Source of the DNA: Rhodopirellula sp.
Lineage (GTDB): Bacteria; Planctomycetota; Planctomycetia; Pirellulales; Pirellulaceae
DNA length: 48,763 nt
Reading direction: 5' to 3'
NCBI GenBank assembly: GCA_024644085.1
Contig: JAHELS010000020.1
Coordinates: forward strand, 1-48,763
Shown piece by piece: positions 8,745 through 16,873 of this stretch (position 1 is its first letter; the number at the start of each line of letters is the position of its first letter). The notes under the pieces are model-generated. The model was not told where the DNA came from. It made no database searches and worked only from the letters and a program-made list of their open reading frames with translations. Position numbers and translations under genes: made by a program.

Positions 8745-11143
8745 TGCGTACGATGAAATCAAACACGACATTCCTCCAGCCGCTCACCGGCAAGCGATTC
8801 GCTTTCACGCTCGTCGAGTTGCTCGTCGCGATGGCGATCACGTTGGTGTTGATGGCTGCGCTGGGCAAGGCGTTTGCGACCATCGGGCGCAGCATGAAGC
8901 AAGGCCGCAGCGAGGTCACGCTGAGCAGCAAGTTGCGGGGGATCAGCTTTCGAATTCGCAATGACCTGAGGTCTCGAACCGTCGACGCGCGACCACCGAT
9001 CAAAAGCGCGTCCGGCCGTGGTTACATCACTTATTACGAAGGTCCGCTGACCGAGCACACCTGGGCACTTTATGGCGCCGACGCGGTTCGACGGACCGAT
9101 GGCGGTGACGTTATCGCATCGACGGACGCGACATTTTCGACGCTCAGCAGAAGTCCGACCTATCGCGAACATTCCCGCTTTGGTGACATTGATGACTACA
9201 TCGCATTCACCGCCGAAGCGCCCGGTGACGAGTGGTTCACGGGCAAAGTTCCCGCTTTTCTGGTCGATGACACGGCCGCCGACCCAATGGAACCGAGGGT
9301 GATCCGATCGAAGTTTGCCGAGATCATTACATGGGCCTCGCCGCGTTGGGCCGTGGACAACAACGACCTGGTTACCGCCGGAAGCACACAGGGGATGCCT
9401 CGATACGCGGACGAGAACAACGATTTGATCCCCGACCAGGTGGATCTGCATCAACGCGTGCTGCTGATCCGTCCCGACTTGAACGTCCAGGGGACCATCA
9501 CCGGCGGCACGGCGATTGAGAATTTCGATACCAATTACTTACGCCCGATCGGTGGCAGCGGCGGTCCGGCCAACGTTCCCACCGCACTGCAACAAATCTA
9601 TCCCATCGGCAATACGTCGGGTCCCTACTATTCGTCCTATGTCGATGCCGCCAGCGCCACCAACGCGACGGCGACGCTGCAGAGCCATTGGTTGGTGGGA
9701 ATGGCGCCGGTGCATCACTTCTTTGACCTGTCATTGCGGCGCATCATTCACCCGGTCACGGGTGAACCGACCGGTTACGTGGCCGCCAATTCGCTGAACG
9801 ACCTGGTCCAGCCGCACAATCGTTTCGCCCATGTTCGCTATCCCGGCCGTTACTTTGGCCGCGGATCGTTCACCAATGGTTACGACTATGCAACGTCGAT
9901 GCCGCTGTTGGCATTGGCTTGGAACGATTCGATATTGACATGGAACGCAAGTGATCCGCGTGATCCGGCCAGCGCCGGTGCGCCGAGTTGGTTCCCGACC
10001 GCCTATCCGTTTCCCAACACGATCAACACCAACAACAACCAGCGGACTCCGTTGTTCAACGGGTGGTTGCTCCCTCACTTTTCTCTTGGCGATCCAAGCA
10101 CACCACCCGCCTCGCCGGCCCTTCCCGAGAGTGACCAGTGGCTTCGCAGCTACCTGGCCGGGTCGGACGCGCGTTGGGACCGCACGGGCGAGGATATCAT
10201 CGCCAGCAACATCTTGTCGTTCGACGTCAAGGGATTCGACGGGAATGCACCAGTATTCTTGACCAGCGGGTTGGACGGGCAACCGGGACAGTCGGGAACC
10301 AACGATGACGGTGCCGGTGCCTCACCAAACGATATTGACCGTACCGTGATCGCCGGCGCCGTACCCAATGCCCAGGTGCTCACCGAGCTGGGAGCCGTCG
10401 GCAGCGACGATGTCCTGGTGCGGATGAGTGACATTGGGATCGGGCCGCTGATGCAAACTTCGATTCTCGACGCACGCGATGCGAATCTTTACCGCGCCGG
10501 CACGAAAGTCGCGCCGCACCAGCAGATGCTCGCATCGAAGGGCGATTTCGTCGACTTGATGTACCCGTTCCTGGCCGGCGGTGCGATGGAAGACCTTGTC
10601 TCGCGATCGCCCGCGCCGGCCAATGTACCGGCCAACCTGGGTGCCTTTTGTGCATCCGATTTTTCAGGCTACCCGCTCGGCAGCGTGCAAACGGCGGCGC
10701 CGACGCCACCGGCGACCGACGCCGCGATCACACCGCTTCGGCGCAGCGGAAAAATGGTCCACTACGGCGGCGGCGGGGTCGCGTTCCTGCAACCTTGCTT
10801 TGACACCTGGACCGATGGCTATGAAAACGATGGGTTCGACCAAACCGATCGGCTGAGCGGCGTCGTCGGAAGCTACCCGCGCCGGTTCGGATCGGTTTGG
10901 GTGCTGTACGACCCGAGCGCCACTTTCGGAAAGCAGGCGAGGTTGCCCCTTCCCCCGCCACCGACGCGCAGCGCGCCGCCGCAATCCTTCTCGATTGACA
11001 CCGGTCGTTTTGATCCGGCCGACCCCGAGAGCTCGCCACCCTTCGTCGGTGATCTTCCGGCGATCAGCATTTCGGTGCGAGTTTCCGACCCGGCCACGGG
11101 CCAGATCTCGGAGATGACAACCGTACAGAGCCTGATAGACTAG
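8744..11143 (+). CDS. Prepilin-type N-terminal methylation domain protein (GspJ/PilW-like)
   Basis: A 799-residue protein with a textbook prepilin signal: basic leader, then FA|FTLVELLVAMAITLVLMA, with cleavage expected after Ala20, Phe at +1 and Glu at +5 (Glu25). The rest is a large unrecognised exported region, several times longer than a normal GspJ (about 200 residues). Near residues 510-560 (bases about 10271-10425) there is an acidic segment containing DGQPGQSGTNDD and ELGAVGSDD, which recurs in shortened form in the small protein at 11819. The start overlaps the previous stop in TGATG. This is the last of the four overlapping genes; a 675-base gene-free stretch follows. The position after a GspI-like and a GspK-like gene suggests a GspJ role. 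The prepilin call is firm, the subfamily call is not. Confidence 0.82.
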   Translation: MRTMKSNTTFLQPLTGKRFAFTLVELLVAMAITLVLMAALGKAFATIGRSMKQGRSEVTLSSKLRGISFRIRNDLRSRTVDARPPIKSASGRGYITYYEGPLTEHTWALYGADAVRRTDGGDVIASTDATFSTLSRSPTYREHSRFGDIDDYIAFTAEAPGDEWFTGKVPAFLVDDTAADPMEPRVIRSKFAEIITWASPRWAVDNNDLVTAGSTQGMPRYADENNDLIPDQVDLHQRVLLIRPDLNVQGTITGGTAIENFDTNYLRPIGGSGGPANVPTALQQIYPIGNTSGPYYSSYVDAASATNATATLQSHWLVGMAPVHHFFDLSLRRIIHPVTGEPTGYVAANSLNDLVQPHNRFAHVRYPGRYFGRGSFTNGYDYATSMPLLALAWNDSILTWNASDPRDPASAGAPSWFPTAYPFPNTINTNNNQRTPLFNGWLLPHFSLGDPSTPPASPALPESDQWLRSYLAGSDARWDRTGEDIIASNILSFDVKGFDGNAPVFLTSGLDGQPGQSGTNDDGAGASPNDIDRTVIAGAVPNAQVLTELGAVGSDDVLVRMSDIGIGPLMQTSILDARDANLYRAGTKVAPHQQMLASKGDFVDLMYPFLAGGAMEDLVSRSPAPANVPANLGAFCASDFSGYPLGSVQTAAPTPPATDAAITPLRRSGKMVHYGGGGVAFLQPCFDTWTDGYENDGFDQTDRLSGVVGSYPRRFGSVWVLYDPSATFGKQARLPLPPPPTRSAPPQSFSIDTGRFDPADPESSPPFVGDLPAISISVRVSDPATGQISEMTTVQSLID

Positions 11144-11274
11144 CGCTTGCGTGAATGTGAGCGCAAATGTGATTGCCTTCTGAGCCGATGGCGCTAGCCA
11201 CGGGCCTGAACAAAGCCACGTGCTACGCTGACCGAGCCCAACACTACCGCGCAGGGCTGAGTTTGCGAGACAGA

Positions 11275-11331
11275 GCACTAGCGTCGGGCCTGCATCAAAA
11301 TCGGTTCAGGCCATAGGCCCGCGGCTAGCGC
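11275..11331. repeat. Imperfect palindrome (GCTAGCG / GGGCCTG element)
   Basis: The left arm GCACTAGCGTCGGGCCTG (11275-11292) pairs imperfectly with the right arm at 11307-11331, which reads CAGGCC, a 5-base interruption, then CCCGCGGCTAGCGC. A related half-element, GCGCTAGCCACGGGCCTG, lies at 11191-11208 in the orientation opposite to the left arm. The arrangement resembles REP-like dispersed palindromes. It could also act as a transcription barrier after the pseudopilin operon, but there is no T-tract. Confidence 0.55.
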
Positions 11332-11423
11332 ATTTCACGATTGGGTCTTCTTGAACAGCGTCATGACTTGCGTCTCGTCATCGGTTGGTACAGCGTATGA
11401 TTTAACACACCCATTGATTAACT

Positions 11424-11649
11424 GCGGAGCAGTGGCAGCCCGATAGCCTGGGGTCAGACTTGCTCGTCTCAGCGAGCAATTCGCAGCCCCAGGATTAGGT
11501 CAGCGAAACCGAAATTCCCCGCGGCGATTTGGCGGCGACGCCGCCAAATCGCCGCGGGGAGGGTCTTGTTGCGTGTTGTATCCCTGGGGTTACACCAGCT
11601 CGCTGTCGCTCGTTGGTTTACCCCAGGCTATCGGCTGCCACCGCTCCGC
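11424..11649. repeat. 226-bp inverted-repeat element
   Basis: The outer arms are 11424-11453 and 11621-11649. The right arm, read on the minus strand (GCGGAGCGGTGGCAGCCGAT then AGCCTGGGG), matches the left arm except for one substitution and one extra base. Just inside lie CTCGTCTCAGCGAGC on the left and AGCTCGCTGTCGCTCG on the right, themselves small palindromes, and a second CCCCAGG/CCTGGGG pair. The centre is a 43-base hairpin. This is the form of a non-coding miniature element; no open reading frame lies inside. Confidence 0.65.
11517..11559. repeat. Perfect 21-bp-arm hairpin
   Basis: The arms at 11517-11537 and 11539-11559 are exact reverse complements around a single central A at 11538. 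The left arm starts CCCCGCGGCGATTTGGCGGC. Such a GC-rich stem would be very stable in RNA or as a cruciform. No run of T follows on either side, so it does not look like a standard intrinsic terminator. It sits inside the larger inverted repeat at 11424-11649. Confidence 0.75.
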
Positions 11650-11818
11650 GGTTCTCCTTCTTTGTGTTGCGGTATAACTTCAAAGCTGGACGCTCTGTTG
11701 AGGCAGCAGCTCGCAGGCGAAAGCCAGTTCGCCAGCAGGCACTCCTGAACGCCGAAACGTGAATCGCTCTAGCGCCGTCAGCTCACCTTTTCAGGACAGT
11801 CCAGCGAGGCCAATCAGG

Positions 11819-12328
11819 ATGTCAAATCGATTCAAGTGGTTCGTGGCGACAGTGATCATCCTTACCGCGGGCGGACGGTTGGTCGCGATCAGGGTGTCCG
11901 TGGAGAGCCCGCCCGACCTGATCCCGATACGCGACTCGGTGCAAGACGCGCTCCGATCCGGCGATTTCGCATTGGCACGAGCGCATCCGAGCGTCGATTC
12001 GATTGCCCTGGAACGATTCGATCACGATGCCGTGGTTATCTTGCTGCCGGGACCCGATGGGCAGCCCGGCGTCGCAAATACCGATGACAACGGCAATGCG
12101 ATTGTTGACGACCGCACCGAACTCGGCGCTACCCTCAGCGATGATATTTGCGTGGTTCGATCGCTCGAAACGTTGGATCGCCAAACGAGCCTTACGGGGC
12201 TGATCTTACAGCGGGGTGCCTTTCTCGGTGCGGATTCTGCGCAAATTACCCCGTCGGATCGTGTGCGAGCCGTTGTCAAGGGCCGCTCGGGTGACGACCG
12301 CTGGTCGTTTCTCGTTTCGATGCCGTAG
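11819..12328 (+). CDS. Small membrane-anchored protein of unknown function
   Basis: A 169-residue product from the ATG at 11819; a GTG at 11759 would add 20 residues but lacks support. Residues 1-25 are basic followed by hydrophobic (FKWFVATVIILTAGG), consistent with an uncleaved anchor or signal peptide. The central part contains GPDGQPGVANTDDNGNAIVD followed by ELGATLSDD, a compact form of the acidic segment seen in the GspJ-like protein at 8744-11143. A helix-rich segment (DSVQDALRSGDFALARAHP) precedes it. I do not recognise the family. The shared motif and position suggest that it may belong functionally to the pseudopilin system, although the 675-base gap argues for separate transcription. 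Confidence 0.6.
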   Translation: MSNRFKWFVATVIILTAGGRLVAIRVSVESPPDLIPIRDSVQDALRSGDFALARAHPSVDSIALERFDHDAVVILLPGPDGQPGVANTDDNGNAIVDDRTELGATLSDDICVVRSLETLDRQTSLTGLILQRGAFLGADSAQITPSDRVRAVVKGRSGDDRWSFLVSMP

Positions 12329-12542
12329 TTCCGGCACAGTGGCCGACTTTTCGCCGCTCCGCCACGCTCCCTCTTTGGTGATTGCTTGCGCGTCCTTAGA
12401 ATCTTGCACGTCGTTGCGCCTCGATCGACCGAGGGGGCGATGTCGCTGGATTCGCTCGGTGGGTAATCGCTGACCGCGCGCATGGTGACCGACGACATCA
12501 TCTCGCTTCTGACTCCTGACTCCCGACTGCTGGCTTTTCCTC

Positions 12543-13826
12543 ATGCCCGACCAACACAATCTGGACATCAAACGCGTCGCCATTCTGTTCGCCGGCGGTC
12601 CGGCACCGGCCGCCAATGCTGTGATTTCGACGGCTGCCTTTTCTTTTCTCGAAGAGGGCGCGCAAGTATTTGGAATCAAGCATGGTTACAGCCGGTTGGC
12701 CGAATACACGGCGGCCGGTCCGTTAGTCGAAGGTCTCGACTATGTCCGTTTCACACAAGACACCCTGGTCCACTCGCGCAGCAGCCGCGGGATCATGATC
12801 GGGACGGCCCGTACCAACCCGGGCAAACACGTCAGCGCACCGGAACACCTGAAAGATCCGGAGCTCGTGGCGCCGCTGCGCCGGGTCTATGAAGCCCTCT
12901 GTTCGCTTGAGATCGACGCGCTAATCTCGATCGGTGGGGATGACACACTCAAAACGGCCAACAAGTTGAAGTTGTTCCAGGACAACTTGCCAAAGGACGC
13001 GCGTCGATTCCCGGTGATTCATTTGCCCAAGACGATCGACAATGACTACTCGGGCATCGACTTTACGTTCGGATTCTTCACCGCCGTGGAAACTCTGGCC
13101 GAGGAGATCCGCAATTTGAACTATGACGCAGCGGCGGGTCGCGCGTATTTTCTCTGCGAAGCGATGGGCCGCAGCGCCGGCTGGCTCGCCTACGGTGCAG
13201 CGATCGCTGGCGAGGCGAGTATGGTGTTGAGCGTCGAAGATGTCGCCGGCTCGTTGGCCGAAGAAGAAGTCACCAATCCCGATACCGGCGAAACACGCAA
13301 GGTCATGGCGCTCGAACGCGTGATCGATCGGATGGTCGACATGATGCTCGCACGCGAACGCGAAGGCCGCGAGTATGGCACGATCGTGTTGGCCGAGGGG
13401 ATGGCGGAATACTTGCCGGCAAAATACCTCGAGGGTGTCAACCGGGATGACCACGGTCACATCAACATTTCGTCGATCAACCTCTCGGCGATGATTTCAT
13501 CTCTGTTGAGTACCCGCTACACCGAGCGGACCGGTCGGACTCGAAAGATCAACGGGCTGCAACTCGGATACGAGTCACGCTGTGCCCCGCCGCACGCCTA
13601 CGACGTGATGCTCGGATCACAGCTCGGTGTGGGTGCCTATCGCGCGCTGGTCGAGGAAAAACTCAATGGCGTGATGGTCTCGGTTTCCGGCCAACTCGAC
13701 CTGCACTATGTACCCTTTGACGAGCTGGTCGATCCCAAGACGCTGGTCACAAAGGTCCGATTCATCGAACCGGGCAGCGATTTCCACCGGCTGGCCCGGT
13801 TCCTGGAAACCTGTATCGACAGTTAA
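12543..13826 (+). CDS. pfp: 6-phosphofructokinase, pyrophosphate-dependent type
   Basis: A 427-residue PFK-family enzyme that phosphorylates fructose 6-phosphate to the 1,6-bisphosphate. The phosphoryl-donor signature reads GGDD (residues 131-134); Asp at the last position, where ATP enzymes have Gly, marks the PPi-dependent group, in which the reaction is readily reversible. The substrate-binding and catalytic loop PKTIDND (162-168) and the MGRSAGW motif (208-214) are intact, as is the N-terminal GGPAPAANAVI loop. The length fits single-chain PPi-PFKs. No clear Shine-Dalgarno precedes the ATG at 12543. The 214 bases upstream hold no other gene that I can support. The gene stands alone: a 350-base repeat-containing gap separates it from the next enzyme. 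Donor specificity is inferred from the motif; some GGDD enzymes have not been tested. Confidence 0.9.
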   Translation: MPDQHNLDIKRVAILFAGGPAPAANAVISTAAFSFLEEGAQVFGIKHGYSRLAEYTAAGPLVEGLDYVRFTQDTLVHSRSSRGIMIGTARTNPGKHVSAPEHLKDPELVAPLRRVYEALCSLEIDALISIGGDDTLKTANKLKLFQDNLPKDARRFPVIHLPKTIDNDYSGIDFTFGFFTAVETLAEEIRNLNYDAAAGRAYFLCEAMGRSAGWLAYGAAIAGEASMVLSVEDVAGSLAEEEVTNPDTGETRKVMALERVIDRMVDMMLAREREGREYGTIVLAEGMAEYLPAKYLEGVNRDDHGHINISSINLSAMISSLLSTRYTERTGRTRKINGLQLGYESRCAPPHAYDVMLGSQLGVGAYRALVEEKLNGVMVSVSGQLDLHYVPFDELVDPKTLVTKVRFIEPGSDFHRLARFLETCIDS

Positions 13827-14176
13827 GGCTGATAGCGAAACATCGCTGCTGGTTGTGAAGCGTTGCTTTGCTCTCCATCGCGGCGCTTTGCAATTCTTTC
13901 ACCCTCTTCGTAGGCTCCGGCCGAGCTCTGCGAGTTCCGGCATTGTTCTCAGTGCCCGCCGGAACTCGCGGAGCTCGGTCCGAGCCTACAACTCGCCTGG
14001 CTTTGTTTGCAAAACTCAGTGCCCGCCGGAACTCGCGGAGCTCGGTCCGAGCCTACAACTCGCCCGGCACTGTTGTTTTCACGCAGCATCAAGATCATCG
14101 CTGCTGGTTGTGAAGCTTTGCGTGCTCTAAATTGCGGTTGTTAATCGCAATTCTTTTACCTGGGGCGAATACGAAC
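13827..14176. other. Gene-free region made largely of repeats
   Basis: These 350 bases between the phosphofructokinase and the dehydratase contain no gene I can support. A 21-base direct repeat (CATCGCTGCTGGTTGTGAAG then C) occurs at 13841-13861 and 14096-14116. Each copy is followed at about the same distance by GCAATTCTTT (13890-13899 and 14147-14156), so the two ends look like diverged duplicates. Between them lie two identical 50-base direct repeats and a related inverted copy. Confidence 0.6.
13948..14064. repeat. Two identical 50-bp direct repeats with an inverted relative
   Basis: Copies at 13948-13997 and 14015-14064 are identical, beginning CTCAGTGCCCGCCGGAACTC and ending CCTACAACTCGCC, separated by 17 bases. 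A related sequence lies in opposite orientation at 13910-13942: its reverse complement reads TGCCGGAACTCGCAGAGCTC and then GGCCGGAGCCTAC. The GGAACTCGCGGAGCTC core could pair with the inverted copy to form a large stem-loop. Two copies with one short spacer do not make a CRISPR array. Confidence 0.8.
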
Positions 14177-15904
14177 ATGCCACCCAGCCGTGACCCCTCT
14201 GAGCTTCGCTCGCATCGTTGGTTCGGACCGGATGACGTCCGTTCGTTTGGCCATCGTTCGCGTCTTAAAGCGATGGGCTTTGACGATGTGGACTACAAGG
14301 ACCGGCCCGTGGTGGCGATCCTGAACACGTGGAGCGAACTCAACACGTGTCACTCGCACTTTCGAAATCGGGCCGAGGAAGTACGGCGAGGCATTCTGCA
14401 ATCGGGCGGCTTTCCCGTCGAAATCCCGGTGATGTCGCTCGGCGAAATGCTGATGAAGCCGACGACGATGTTGTACCGCAACCTGTTGGCGATGGAGGTC
14501 GAGGAAGTTCTGCGCTGTCACCCGATCGACGCGGCGGTCTTGATGGGCGGATGTGACAAGACGGTGCCCGCGCTGCTGATGGGCGCGATCAGCGCCGACA
14601 TTCCTTCGATCTTTCTGCCGGCCGGTCCCATGCTGATCGCTCGCTGGAAGGACGTCACGCTCGGCAGCGGCAGCGATGTATGGAAGTACTGGGACGAGCG
14701 CATGGCGGGCAACCTGTGCGATCTGGATTGGAAGGGAATCGAGAACTGCATCGGTCGCAGCGCCGGCACCTGCATGACGATGGGCACCGCCAGCACGATG
14801 GCATGCGTCACCGAAGCGATGGGTTTCTCGTTACCCGGGGCGGCAAACGTTCCCGCAGTCGTTGCCGAGCACTCTCGGTTGGCCGTCCGCAGCGGCCGCC
14901 GGGCGGTGGAGATGGCCTGGGAGCAAGTCAAACCTTCCACGTTCATGAACGCCAAGTCGATCGACAACGGGTTGATGACGTCCTTTGCCATCGGCGGCAG
15001 CACCAATGCGATCGTGCACCTGATCGCCATCGCCGGGCGACTCGGAATCGAGCTCTCGCTCGATCGATTCGATGAACTGTCTCGGACCACACCCGTGCTG
15101 GCCGATATTCGCCCGGGCGGGCGATTCTTGATGGAAGATTTTTATAACGCGGGTGGCCTCAGCGCGATGTTGGCGCGGATGACCGATCTGATCCACACCG
15201 ATTGCAAAACGGTCAACGGCGTGACGCTGGGTGAGCAGATCGAAGGAGCCGTGGTGATCGACGACGAAGTGATTCGTCAGCGGGATAACCCGGTCGCCGA
15301 GGCGGGCGGAACCTGTCTGCTGCGCGGCAACCTCGCTCCGAGCGGATGCGTGATCAAGTCACTCGCCGCCGATCCCAAGTTATTGACGCACCGTGGCCCG
15401 GCGATCGTGTTCGACGATTACCCGGCGATGAAGGAACGAATCAACGACCCCGATCTGGATGTGACCGCTGACAGCGTTCTGATACTGCGAAGTGCCGGAC
15501 CGCTGGGCGCACCGGGTTTTCCTGAATGGGGCATGCTTCCCATTCCAAAAAAGTTGCTCCAGCAGGGTGTTCGTGACATGGTTCGATTGAGCGACGCGAG
15601 AATGAGCGGTACGAGCTACGGGACCTGCGTGCTGCACATTGCACCTGAGAGCGCCGCCGGCGGCCCCCTTGCGCTGGTACGCGACGGTGATGAAATCGAG
15701 ATCAACGTGCCCGAGCGAACGATCCACTGGCACGTTTCGGACGAAGAAATCGAACGTCGGCGGGCAGTCGCACCGCAACCAAAACCGATTCCCGATCGCG
15801 GTTACGCACAGTTGTACGCCCGGCACGTCACACAGGCCGACAAAGGTTGCGACTTCGATTTTCTCTCCGGCCGCTCGCCCGGCGCCGAACCGAGCATTCA
15901 TTGA
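14177..15904 (+). CDS. IlvD/Edd-family dehydratase, probably L-arabinonate (pentonate) dehydratase
   Basis: A 575-residue Fe-S dehydratase that removes water from a sugar acid to give a 2-keto-3-deoxy acid. Cys58 (NTCHSH), Cys126 (GGCDK) and Cys199 (GTCMTMGTAST) are the family's cluster-ligand positions. DARMSGTSYGT (Ser477 in MSG) supplies the expected catalytic serine. The N-terminal RSHRWFGPDDVRSFGHRSR is typical of the sugar-acid branch rather than of valine/isoleucine IlvD. The MKPTTMLYRN, LPAGPML and LGSGSDVWKYW segments also fit L-arabinonate-type dehydratases. The ATG at 14177 was chosen because the motif start is close behind it and CTGGGG lies upstream; a TTG at 14132 would add an unlikely leader. 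The adjoining DapA-family gene, 51 bases downstream, supports a sugar-acid pathway. The exact substrate (arabinonate, xylonate, fuconate or galactonate) is inferred. Confidence 0.85.
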   Translation: MPPSRDPSELRSHRWFGPDDVRSFGHRSRLKAMGFDDVDYKDRPVVAILNTWSELNTCHSHFRNRAEEVRRGILQSGGFPVEIPVMSLGEMLMKPTTMLYRNLLAMEVEEVLRCHPIDAAVLMGGCDKTVPALLMGAISADIPSIFLPAGPMLIARWKDVTLGSGSDVWKYWDERMAGNLCDLDWKGIENCIGRSAGTCMTMGTASTMACVTEAMGFSLPGAANVPAVVAEHSRLAVRSGRRAVEMAWEQVKPSTFMNAKSIDNGLMTSFAIGGSTNAIVHLIAIAGRLGIELSLDRFDELSRTTPVLADIRPGGRFLMEDFYNAGGLSAMLARMTDLIHTDCKTVNGVTLGEQIEGAVVIDDEVIRQRDNPVAEAGGTCLLRGNLAPSGCVIKSLAADPKLLTHRGPAIVFDDYPAMKERINDPDLDVTADSVLILRSAGPLGAPGFPEWGMLPIPKKLLQQGVRDMVRLSDARMSGTSYGTCVLHIAPESAAGGPLALVRDGDEIEINVPERTIHWHVSDEEIERRRAVAPQPKPIPDRGYAQLYARHVTQADKGCDFDFLSGRSPGAEPSIH

Positions 15905-15955
15905 CGCATTGAACCGTTATCATCGTCAACGGGCACGAACAACGAACAAATCCAA

Positions 15956-16873
15956 ATGGGTACACGAATGCCTTCATTTTCCGCCGAACTACTTCGTGAG
16001 TCCGTGATCGCGGTCCCACCGCTGGCACGTGACGCCGCCGGGAATGTCTCTCGCGGCGAGAATGAAAAGATCATCCGCTTTCTTGAAACAGGCGGCGTCC
16101 GCTCGCTGTTGTACGGTGGCAACGCGGTCTTTTACCACATTCACTTGTCCGAGTACGCCGAGACATTGTCGATGTTGGCCGATACGGCCAGCGCAAGTAC
16201 CGTGATCACTCCGTCGATCGGGCCTGCGTTCGGTTTTGCCATGGATCAAGTGGATGTGTTGCGGGATCACGATTTCGCAACCGTGATGCTGCTGCCCAGC
16301 CGCGACGTGGTCGACCCGTCCGGCATCGCCCGCGGCGTACGGGTGCTTGCCGAGAGACTCGGAAAACCTCTTGTTCTGTACCTCAAGTTCGATGCCTGGC
16401 TCGATCCCACGCTGATTCGTTCACTCGAAGCGGACGGCGTCATCTCGTGGATCAAATACGCAGTGGTGCGCGACGACCCGTCCGACGATTCCTACCTGCG
16501 TGAAGTGCTGGAGGTCTTTCCGGCCGAGCGGGTCGTCAGCGGAATTGGCGAGCAACCGGCGATTGTCCATGTACGTGACTTCGGCGTCGCTGGGTTTACG
16601 AGTGGATGCGTTTGCGTGGCACCGGAACGCTCGATGCAGATGCTTCGTGCGATTCAGTCCGGGGACATCGAATCTGCCGAAGCGATTCGGCGCTGGTTTT
16701 GTCCGCTCGAGGATTTGCGGAATGAAATCAACCCGATCCGAGTGTTACACCACGCAGTCGCCGCGGCGGGGATCGCCGATACGGGGCCATTGATGCCGAT
16801 GTTGAGTGATCTTCCAAGCGATGCGGCAGAGCGCATCCAATCGGCGGTCTCGACGATGACGTCCAACGTTTGA
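15956..16873 (+). CDS. Dihydrodipicolinate synthase-family lyase or dehydratase
   Basis: A 305-residue TIM-barrel protein of the DapA/N-acetylneuraminate lyase family. The Schiff-base lysine is probably Lys167 in the segment SWIKYAVVRDD. The loop that is GTTGE in DapA reads YGGNAVFYHI here, so it is not a lysine-biosynthesis DapA. The SGIGEQPA stretch near residue 195 and NPIRVLHHAV near 265 fit the family's later strands and helices. The neighbouring dehydratase suggests that it processes a 2-keto-3-deoxypentonate, either by aldol cleavage or by a second dehydration to a 2-ketoglutarate semialdehyde; the sequence does not decide which. A second in-frame ATG (15968) is an equally good start; no strong ribosome-binding site is visible. 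Its stop lies in the arm of an inverted repeat shared with the convergent methyltransferase. Confidence 0.82.
   Translation: MGTRMPSFSAELLRESVIAVPPLARDAAGNVSRGENEKIIRFLETGGVRSLLYGGNAVFYHIHLSEYAETLSMLADTASASTVITPSIGPAFGFAMDQVDVLRDHDFATVMLLPSRDVVDPSGIARGVRVLAERLGKPLVLYLKFDAWLDPTLIRSLEADGVISWIKYAVVRDDPSDDSYLREVLEVFPAERVVSGIGEQPAIVHVRDFGVAGFTSGCVCVAPERSMQMLRAIQSGDIESAEAIRRWFCPLEDLRNEINPIRVLHHAVAAAGIADTGPLMPMLSDLPSDAAERIQSAVSTMTSNV

Larger units (their letters stand above)
11144..11818. other. Gene-free region with dispersed palindromic elements
   Basis: This 675-base stretch separates the pseudopilin operon from a small unknown gene and has no convincing coding frame. It holds several inverted-repeat elements, listed separately: a GCTAGCG/GGGCCTG palindrome (11275-11331) with a half-copy at 11191-11208, and a nested structure at 11424-11649 whose interior contains a 43-base near-perfect hairpin (11517-11559). 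No transposase or target-site duplication was seen. The base composition and layout suggest miniature repeat elements rather than an eroded gene. Confidence 0.6.

Noticed and set aside
11144-11758. Insertion sequence
   Set aside because: Inverted repeats are present, but there is no transposase frame and no target-site duplication that I could identify.
13948-14064. CRISPR array or IS ends at the 50-bp repeats
   Set aside because: There are just two direct copies with a 17-base gap, no third unit and no transposase gene.
14132-14176. Upstream TTG start for the sugar-acid dehydratase
   Set aside because: It adds 15 hydrophobic residues (RLLIAILLPGANTN) to a cytoplasmic Fe-S enzyme; the ATG at 14177 fits the family's normal N-terminus.
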